Positions 56,340-64,000 of a DNA stretch of 64,000 nucleotides are shown in pieces (within the stretch, counting starts at the first letter, position 1; every line of letters starts with the position of its first letter). This DNA is from Nectonema munidae (Eukaryota > Nematomorpha > Nectonematoida > Nectonematidae). The translations under genes and the position numbers were made by a program. Location of the stretch: NCBI GenBank assembly GCA_030549495.1, contig JAUIRK010000832.1, positions 1-64,000 of the forward strand, given 5' to 3'. The notes beneath the pieces are model-generated. The model saw only the letters and a program-made list of their open reading frames with translations. It searched no databases and was not told where the DNA came from.

Positions 56340-57112
56340 AAATTTAAATGATCTTTTTTGTATTGAAATTGAATAATGAAAAATTTTGTTCCAAATTACT
56401 ACTTAATTTTCAATTTTTATTTCTTGAACTTTTGCTTATAATACATTTTTTATTTTTACTTGCTCCTCACATCAACACAATCACGATAATACTCTTTTTT
56501 AATTGCTCTATGATCTCCTACTCAAGAAAATTCCTACTATCCAAACAGTTTACCTCCTTATCCTATAATACAAAAATAAAGAATCTTCTCAAGAAAAATT
56601 TTACTTCATTTACAGATTTTCCCAAAGCAAAATCACCCGAACCTCATTACCTTCTTTCCAAAACAACTTTACGATTTCGCATTTAAACATAAGAAGTCTA
56701 ATGAATAAATTGGATGAAGTTACAACCTTCCTATCAAAAGCAAAATTTAGTATTTTCACTCTATCAGAGACTTGGCTTACTAGCAACGATCCTTCCCCTA
56801 ATTTCATCGACCACTATGTTTTTCGCAAAGATAGAATGGGGAAAAAAGGTGGTGGGGTTATCTGCTGGATCTTCTTTATATCTTCCACCTTCATCATCAA
56901 GCCTGAATCATTTTCACATTATTTTATACTTAAATATAAATCCTATATATTACATATATATATATACATTCTTCTTTATGCATCCCTAATCATTATATTA
57001 TATACATGAATATTTACTCTACTTTTTGGCATGTAACGTTCACTCTTTAAAGTGATACTTATCACTACAAACTTTCACTTTGATACTAATAAAGCAATTC
57101 AATTCAATTCAA
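56340..57112 (+). mobile_element. LINE remnant: endonuclease start joined to LINE 3' end
   Basis: After an AT-rich lead, FTISHLNIRSLMNKLDEVTT and SIFTLSETWLTSN are the first two blocks of an apurinic-like endonuclease (SLNIRSL...SETWL), then GGGV. Within about 60 bp this changes to untranslated LINE 3' sequence that ends with the tail (AATTC)n at 57089-57108. The middle of the element is missing. Confidence 0.7.
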
Positions 57113-57900
57113 GAAGATCGAAAAATTATTGACAATAAAACATACAACTCCTTTCTTAACGCTGAAAAACTGATTTTTAATGACTATCATATGAAACTTG
57201 GATTCCCTTTTACCATATTCGTATATGTTGAATCCGATTAAAAAAAAAAGCTTTTTTCAAAAGTAAAAAACAAATGTAAACAAATTTTATCGAAAGAAGC
57301 TCAACTTTTGAAATGCAAGAAGTGATAAAAGGAACGGTTAGATAGTATTACAATGATTTGTTGCCCAAAAGTTCTAAAAATGATTTAGAAAAATAGCTTT
57401 GGCAATGACTAAATATTCTTCATTTAATAAAAGCTTATTTTCCAAATTATGTTCTACAGAAGTAAAGCATGAAAAAAATTTCATCGAAATCATAGAAATG
57501 CTTAAAAAGCATCAACACAAACTAAAAGATATATCTGTCAGTCCAAGCACAAAAAATTTTCCTAGCTCTACAAAAACACTAAATTAGTTATAACTTTTTG
57601 GAAACTAATATACCACTCCAAAAGCTATGCAACTCAATTAATGTTTCATTTTTTCAAAGTTGAGGAAAAGAAATACCTTTTTTGTTCATGCAGAAGGTTA
57701 GTTTCAGAGATGGCAAAAGAAAAAAGTCAAAGTATTATAAGTTTGTTTGTTAAAAATATTTTTTATTGGTAAATAAGACATATATTTCAAAACAAGCTTT
57801 TGCAAATGTTCTTGCAGGAGAGCTTATGTAACTACAAAAAACATATTTAATTAGAACTTCTGCTTTTTATCAACATTTAAACCCTTCATGTTTTAAAAGA
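57113..57900. other. Probable decayed hAT transposase, N-terminal and middle part
   Basis: Short frames (for example 57399-57587) with no clear motif. Continuity with the next entry suggests one old element. Confidence 0.3.
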
Positions 57901-58150
57901 TTTCAATATTGAAAGAATTTCTTGCGTTTGTTAACTGACGCTGCTAGATACAATGTATATGCAGCTAAAAATGTGAAAATTTTATATCCAAATCTTTTCA
58001 AGTTACATGCTTCTCTAATATCTTTTACACAATTGTGCATTGAATGTGAAAATTTTATATCCAAATCTTTTCAAGTTACATGTTTCTCTAATATCTTTTA
58101 CACAATTGTGCATTGAAGATAAAAACTATCGATCTGAAAGTTGACAACAA
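57901..58150 (+). pseudogene. hAT-like transposase fragment with a 73-bp tandem duplication
   Basis: Reads LLTDAARYNVYAAKNVKILY, then PNLFKLHASL, resembling the SDAAPYMxKAxxxxKxFYPK block followed by HxTCxAH of an invertebrate hAT-like family. The unit 57971-58043 is repeated at 58044-58116 with one visible difference. Confidence 0.55.
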
Positions 58151-58269
58151 ACTAATTTCAAGCTTCAAAGCTCTTACAATGAAATATAAATCTTCCATAA
58201 TGCTCTTTATTTAAGGAAATTCGTTACCCACCTTCATTCCCTTCATGTTACAAGATGCGTGATAACTGA

Positions 58270-59213
58270 AGGTTGGGGAGTCAGAAAAATATTTTGCGAC
58301 TCCGACTCTACATTATCTATAATTTTTCGACACCGACTCCATGTTTTGCCGTGTTCCATTTGCTTCTACCTACAAGTGCAAGGAAGGTTTTCAACTCTTA
58401 TACAATTAAAAACAAGAAATAGAGACAGATTGCATCTTGTAGATGTCATGAGATATGATCCAAAAAACATTAGGTCATTAATTTTAAAGCTTGCTGCTCA
58501 AGTACAACTGCCGATATCGCACTAATTCAGCCAAATACCTGTTAAAAGCTAAACAATGTTAGGTTATATGTTTATTTCCTCTTCCTTCACTAAAAAAATT
58601 ATTAATCACGCTACTTATAGCAGGGTGTGCGGGGCCTTTTAGCATCTCGGCAAGGGGTGTCCTAAATCTTCACGCTTTGCTTTTTGTAGCAACGAAAAAT
58701 GTTTCATCTATTTTTTTCAACATAGTTTATTAAAATGTTTTATAGTTTTCTATTAGTTTAGTGCCCTTCTTACATTGTCTTCAAAAAGATTTTCAAATTA
58801 TAGCATATAACCTTTTTATCTAAGCCAAAACATAGCATTCAAAACTAAATTAATTCTAAATTATTTTTTCAAAATATTTGGTTTAAAATTTTTTTCTAAA
58901 AACTTTCTACTCATGAACTGAGCCTTGTTCCTTTACAAGGTATGTGTGTAATAAAAAGTTCATCCTTCAATTTTATTAAATTTTTAGCGAGTTGCAAAAA
59001 CACAACATTAGAACAAAATGTTAAAGATTTATTATATTGCGTTTTTGCAATGTTTGACACTAAAGAGATTGTCTGTGAATTTATTTTTTAATCTAACAAT
59101 TACGAATAGAACCATTTTAAAAATCGTAGTCGGAATAATTATTGCACAACGTTGCAAAAACGCAATATAAACTCAAAACGTGCGACTCTACTGCCTCTGA
59201 CTCCACAACCCTG
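58270..59213. mobile_element. hAT element with transposase C-terminus (ZBED5/FAM200-like)
   Basis: Ends AGGTTGGGGAGTCAG and, inverted, CAGGGTTGTGGAGTCAG. Inside (58378-58525) the plus strand reads GRFSTLIQLKTRNRDRLHLV and then LILKLAAQVQLPISH to a stop, matching the C-terminal dimerisation end of ZBED5/FAM200-type hAT transposases (FSxxxxIKTKxRxRL...KQxQVSH). The rest of the transposase is absent. No target duplication seen. Confidence 0.6.
58985..59052. repeat. Short palindromic repeat, second copy
   Basis: GTTGCAAAAACACAACATTAG and TTGCGTTTTTGCAATGTTTGA (first 20 positions each) form arms as at 40298-40365. Confidence 0.55.
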
Positions 59214-62131
59214 CCTGAAGCATCGTTGTATTATTCTGAAATCAATAAAATTTGTAAAAAAAAGGCATTTTGCTCAATAATGCAAAAGAAGGTTGGATAG
59301 TGCAATTTTGACTAAAAATTTCTTAAATATCAGAAGAAATTATGCTGAAATATCATTGAATTAATTGAAAAATCGGAAAGCTTTATAATTGCAAGTAATG
59401 CTTTTACTGGTATCAATTTTAACAATGATGAGTGGAGTATGTTCTTACATGAAAGAAGGATTCCATTAAAATCAAATACAAGATATTATAAAAATGAAAA
59501 ATTCAAACATTTCTTCTAGTGTGTATTAAAACCTACAAAATTATTAAGCTTCCAATTGAAAAGTTGAGCGCTGTAGCATATATGCTGGCCCATAACCAGA
59601 GAGAGCTCTGGTCTGCCCCCACCATAAAATTTTCAAATCAATATAATTTTTTAATAGAATTTAGAAAATATTTACCTAAACTTGCAATTATTTTGTTAAT
59701 TTAATCTAATCTTAGCATATCTAACTCTTTTCTATAGATGAGCGTTGAAAGAAAGAATGAAAGCGTTGTAAAAAGGGCAAACTACATACTTTTTCAAAAT
59801 CAGAATTACTTATCATAATTTTAATGAACTCTAAAGTCTAAAATGGTAAACTTTTGAAAATTTTTCATTATTATAATATAAAATGGAAACAGCGTTGAAT
59901 AAAAAAAACTACCATCTCCAGATGTTTGAAGAGTAACGTACCATTACATAAATTAAAGAATGTTAAAATAGAATGCGATACACTATCTATGGATGATCTA
60001 TAGGTGTTTAGAATTTTGAATTTTAAATTTTAGAATATCTACAATCATTTTTTCAATTCGTTAAAAAGTTTTACGAATTCCTTGAAGACTATTATGAATA
60101 AAAAATCTCGATAAAAATATGAACTTCCCTTTCAACTTTAAGACATACTTACTTCTTATCTCTTTAAAGCAATACCAAATTAAGTATCAGTCATACTTTT
60201 ATATATCTAAGAAAAATCCAATACATATGATATATATCTAAAATACCTCATGCGAGTATCCTACATCACCTCCTCGTGTAATAAATGAATAAATCAAACT
60301 TCATATCTATTCCACAAAATCAGTAAACTTTTTTAAAACATCCTCTACGCTAGAACAGAATAACAAATTAGTACACTTAGATAATTCACATATCAAAAAT
60401 TTACATCATATATATCTTAATACTTTTAGGTTGGAGGAAAAGTTTTCCAATCTTCCCAAACTTTGAAAAAAACTGTCTACATTGAGCAATTGTAAAATAT
60501 GGTGGCAATGCACTTAAATAAATTATTCCTGATTGATTTATTTTTTCATTTGTAACTTCCATTCACAATCTACCAAAATATATATATACTAAAAATTAAA
60601 ATATAAATAAAAAATTATTCCATTTTAAAAAGGACAAAACAAATATTAATAATTAAAAAAAAAATTAAATTTTGAACTTCTAAATAATAATGATATGTAG
60701 TAATTTCTAATGCCACTTTCTTTTTTTTCTTATTATATAATTCGTATTATATGTTTGTTTGTTATCTTTAATAGTGTTTCTTCTTAATTATTGAGTATCT
60801 GAAAAAACCTTAATTCATTTTATAAATAAATTGAATTGTTTTAAATCTACATTTTTTTTATAATTTAGTTCCTCTTAGTTTATATATAAAATACATTTAT
60901 TTATTTCATACCCCATAAAAATGAAAATCGTTTTTTAAATTGCAAACATTACAGTAGAAATGACAGCACCATATTAAACCTTAGTAGCTTCCAATGCAAT
61001 TCATCTTAAATATTCTCACGTAATAAATAATCTTTTGATTAGCATCCTCTGCATAAATATCAAATACTAATTTTTACCTAAAATATCATAATTAGTAAAT
61101 TGGGACGATAAATGAATCATATCAAAACCTCTCTCTCGTTAGCCTCCTTTGGAAAAATCTATTTGACGGTCATTTCTGGCTACTGATTTTTCCTGTAATA
61201 ATAATTATATTGTAAAAAATATCATCTTGTAAATATATATGTATTATTGAAAATATATATCTATGTATTTACATATGAAAATTCACTGTCATTTTTTTTT
61301 TGATGTTTTTATGATACAATAAATTTTTCTCTCTCTCTCTCTCTCTCAAAACAAAAATGAAAATTTTAAATAAATTTATTTTTAAAATATTTTTCATTTG
61401 ATATTTTTATGTTTTGTGACTTATTAATAAGTTGCTCGCATCTGTAGCTTTGTGTAGATTTCTTTAAAGTGGGAGGTCCATTTTTGATAGGATTGAAATG
61501 TGAGACAAGAGTACGTTACAGTTTTAGAGGGCATTAGGCAATCAATGAAACAAAGAGCAAAATGTACTTTTGAGTTTTGTTTATGAAGGAAAATAGAATT
61601 AGAGATGAGAAAGTCTACAATAGACTTCATAATTATTAGCCAGTATCTGAGAGTTCCTTGTGTTGTAGAGAGAATTAATGATTGAATGGCAGTTATACAT
61701 TTGTGTTCAAAATTAATTTGCAATCAGAAAGATAGTTATGAATAAATTGCATCATATATGGGCAGTATTTTTTACAATAAAAATCAAAAATAAATAACTC
61801 GATGGGAGACAGAAACAAAGGTGTTAGAAATGTCAAGAAAAACAGTAGAAGCGACTTTGTGACTTGCAAAGGAGTAATCGAAAGGAGAATCAGGTGAAAA
61901 GAGTAATACTATAAATGATGTATATAGAGAGATTTCATTCAAGGGCTTTTGGAGTGAATATATGGAGGTAAATTAAATGACTTTTTTTGAGTGGAGGACT
62001 TTGATGATTATTTTCCATGATTTCTGTAAATTTTGCGATGTGAATTTAATCTAGGAAGTTTATTTTCGCTTTTTATTCTTTGGACTTGTAATTAATTTTC
62101 TGATAGTAAAGTATATTGTAAGACCTAGAGG
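59214..62131. other. Long AT-rich stretch, no gene recognised
   Basis: Contains a CT microsatellite at about 61328-61347. Frames such as 61424-61723 (minus) show no recognisable family. Confidence 0.4.
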
Positions 62132-62207
62132 ATTAAGGTAAAGGTACCGTGGGATGTTTTCATCGAGAAGGCACAATTGCGTCGCTTGTATCGAACTATG
62201 AGAAAGT
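62132..62207 (-). repeat. tRNA-derived SINE, copy G (tRNA head missing)
   Basis: Only the body and 3' end (CTTTACC GGTACC region, GTGCCTTCTCGATG, AGTTCGATACAAGCGACG) are present, about 180 bp upstream of the WDR48 start codon. Confidence 0.8.
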
Positions 62208-62385
62208 TAATTTAAGATTAATTGATAATCCTGGGGCTACGTTAAATGTCGCATTTGAGAGATGTAAATTTTGCATTTGAAAAGTAAACGTTTTTTCTTT
62301 TATAAATGTGGTTTGTTTGTGTCGACATAAGAAATCGTAAATTTCTGAAATGGTGTAGCAATGTTTTTTTGTTCCAACTATTAAA

Positions 62386-62942
62386 ATGGTGTTAGTCAAA
62401 ACCAGAGTAGAAGTATTATTTTTTTTAGTTATTTTAATAAGTTTTAAATACCTTATTTTAGCTTTCTTTTATGATAAAAAATGAATATGAAAAGTGCAAT
62501 AAACTTGGAATTAATTGTGTTCAGTGTGATTGGGCTAACAATATTTTGTTTTCTGGTGGTAGGGATTCATTCATTAGAAAATGGGATATAAAAGATTCTA
62601 AGGTAAACTTTTCTTAAGTGAGGTATGTTATCAATTTTCATTTTACCTATCTTAAATTTATAATTTTATCAAATGAAAAGGCTCATTCTAAATACAATAG
62701 CTTATCCTAACAATATTTTGTTTTTTAGAATTCTTTTATTGGATCTATGGAGCATCATATTGATTGGGTAAATGATATTATTCTTTGCTGCAATTCTAAA
62801 TATCGTAATTTGATTTTAAAATCGCTTAACCTTCATGAGCTTTTATAAATATTTTTAAGTTATATCTTCTTCAAATGACACAACAGTAAAAGTTTGGAAT
62901 GCACAAAAGTGTATTTGTATGTCAACTCTTAGAACACACAAG
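62386..62942 (+). CDS. WDR48: WDR48/UAF1 homologue, first four exons (gene continues beyond the window)
   Basis: WDR48 is a WD40 protein that binds and activates the deubiquitinases USP1, USP12 and USP46. Exon 1, 62386-62412, ATG start: MVLVKTRVE. Exon 2, 62462-62602: [20 protein letters not shown], then [21 protein letters not shown] (human [34 protein letters not shown]). Exon 3, 62729-62804: [20 protein letters not shown] (human YIASMEHHTDWVNDIVLC). Exon 4, 62860-62942: [27 protein letters not shown] (human [26 protein letters not shown]). Introns of 49, 126 and 55 bp all have GT-AG ends, and the phase joins restore the frame exactly (codon CTT spans exons 3-4). The fourth donor GTTAGT follows at 62943. 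The next expected block (human DYVKALAYAK) is not found before 63250, where an RTE-like LINE starts, so it probably lies beyond 64000. Confidence 0.93.
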
Positions 62943-63252
62943 GTTAGTTTTTTATTTTAATTTTATTATTATAACCACAAGTAATAGATATAGACCTAGC
63001 GTATTATGTATTATAAAAAATTCGAATAACATTATATCCTATCGTTTTTATGATTCAAGCGATTTTTTTATTTTTATGTTAATTTCAGATCTGGATTAAG
63101 GGTTTTCTCTCCCTAAGGCGCATTAAATAGCCTGGAAATACATATGTTTTGTTTTACCAATAAAAGGAAGAAAGTTAAATTCAGGAAAAAATTGTATACA
63201 AAAAATTCAGAACATATTTTTTTGATTTTATTATATAATTAATATATGATTA
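62943..63252. other. WDR48 intron 4 (start)
   Basis: AT-rich. An acceptor-like TTAATTTCAG at 63081-63090 is followed by sequence that does not encode WDR48. Confidence 0.5.
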
Positions 63253-64000
63253 CATCATCATCATCATCCATTCGCTCTAATGAGCAGGTCTTTGTCCTGA
63301 CGAGCTAAGGTCGACCTTGAATTTGCAGCGACGTATCTTCCTTTCATTTCAGCATCTTCAATCTCCAGGTTCCGAGTTTTGCCACACATCATTCGTAGCA
63401 TCCTCATTTCAGCAGACTGCATGCGTCTCACTTTAACCTTTTTCATTGGCCAACACTCTGTTCCATAACACATAACACTCCTTACACACGATTTGTATAG
63501 TGTTCCTTTTAACTTCAATGACAAAACTCTGCCGCACAGTACGCCAGCAATATCATTAAACTTTTTCCAACCAGCTCTAATTCTTGATATCACCGTTTTT
63601 TCAATTTCTCCATCTCTTGTTAGAACATCACCCAAATAACAAAACTCCTTTATTACTTCGAGTTCATCTTCACCTAGTTTAACGAAGCCTTGATCTTCCA
63701 CAATTTCATCATTTATCTTACAACTGCGACATATGAAATTTTTCGCTCTGCTCAATGGAACAGATGAGCCTGAACATCTCTTATGAACAACCTCTGAAAA
63801 ATAGCATTCCTAACTACTCTGCTTCCACACACACTACACGGATCGATAGCACTTACTGAGTCAAAACATTTTCTTGGTACGACTTTCATTGCTTTCGTTT
63901 TTGCAATATTCACCTTCAAACCTTTGCTGTCTAAGGCTTCTTTCCAACAACTGTACTTGTTTTCAACGTCTTCCCAACTGCTACCAATCAATATCAAATC
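63253..64000 (-). mobile_element. RTE-like LINE, 3' part, inside the WDR48 gene
   Basis: Minus strand: ILIGSSWEDVENKYSCWKEA and KGLKVNIAKTKAMK (end of RT palm), then DPCSVCGSRVVRNAIF and, after a frame change near 63752, FICRSCKINDE (PHD-like finger), IKEFCYLGDVLTRDGEIEKT, RAGWKKFNDIAGVLCGRVLS, YKSCVRSVMCYGTECWPMKK and RRMQSAEMRMLRMMCGKTRN. The 3' end is the microsatellite (ATG)n/(GAT)n at 63253-63269, typical of RTE-type tails. The finger and RT blocks match the decayed copy at 54600-55690. The frames are otherwise long and clean, so this is a fairly young copy. Confidence 0.8.

Noticed and set aside
63081-63120. TTAATTTCAG acceptor as the start of WDR48 exon 5
   Set aside because: The sequence after it does not encode the expected DYVKAL-like block in any frame.
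1-64000. CRISPR arrays, operons, bacterial promoters or rRNA genes
   Set aside because: None seen; spliced genes, SINEs and LINEs show that this is eukaryotic nuclear DNA.

Overview
Eukaryotic, very AT-rich (roughly 70 % A+T by eye) invertebrate-like nuclear DNA. Four loci look like host genes or exons with recognisable family: two diverged CoREST (RCOR) genes, the last exon of an ABT1/Esf2 homologue, and the first four exons of a WDR48/UAF1 homologue. Two further exon-like segments have no recognised family. Where introns can be read in WDR48 they are tiny (49, 126 and 55 bp) with GT-AG ends. The proteins are metazoan in type but strongly diverged, which suggests a fast-evolving lineage. I cannot name the organism. 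Most of the window is a graveyard of transposable elements. Layout. 1-4918: a fragment of a widespread unnamed transposon protein, a broken Merlin element with a second head-to-head 5' end, and a decayed spliced gene fragment. 4919-7425: the 3' part of a CR1/L2-like LINE interrupted by a 1.5-kb inverted-repeat DNA element. 8640-14480: a Jockey-like LINE broken by a second LINE on the opposite strand and by a small Ty3/gypsy-like LTR fossil. 15780-18655: two RNase-H-bearing LINE 3' parts on opposite strands. 19655-26410: a GC-richer unknown block, an unknown protein, three SINEs, two mirror-image piggyBac-type MITEs, a small exon candidate and a pogo-like MITE. 28395-29613: CoREST copy 1. 30018-35420: hAT-type and foldback-type non-autonomous elements, some nested. 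35435-38594 (minus): an unnamed transposase family next to a piggyBac transposase. 38740-39400: CA-rich minisatellite. 40298-43848: LINE tail, a structured GC-rich segment that can be drawn as an HDV-like ribozyme fold, a 510-bp stretch almost without C, and an unassigned exon. 44755-52540: Tc1 remnant, hAT MITEs, SINEs, CoREST copy 2, a degenerate satellite and a piggyBac scrap. 53726-54147: ABT1 last exon. 54600-59213: LINE, Tc1 and hAT remnants. 62386-62942: WDR48 exons, followed by an RTE-like LINE that runs off the window. How parts relate. CoREST is the scaffold of the LSD1-HDAC repressor complex, WDR48 activates the deubiquitinases USP1, USP12 and USP46, and ABT1 acts in ribosome biogenesis. 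They share no operon or pathway; they are islands among repeats. A tRNA-derived SINE family with at least seven copies ties the window together and lies close to several of the genes. The most interesting items are the two conserved CoREST paralogues with a CxxC...CxxC motif between SANT1 and the LSD1-binding linker, the possible self-cleaving RNA at 42184-42285, the foldback elements with 8-bp target duplications, and the strand-asymmetric C-free tract.
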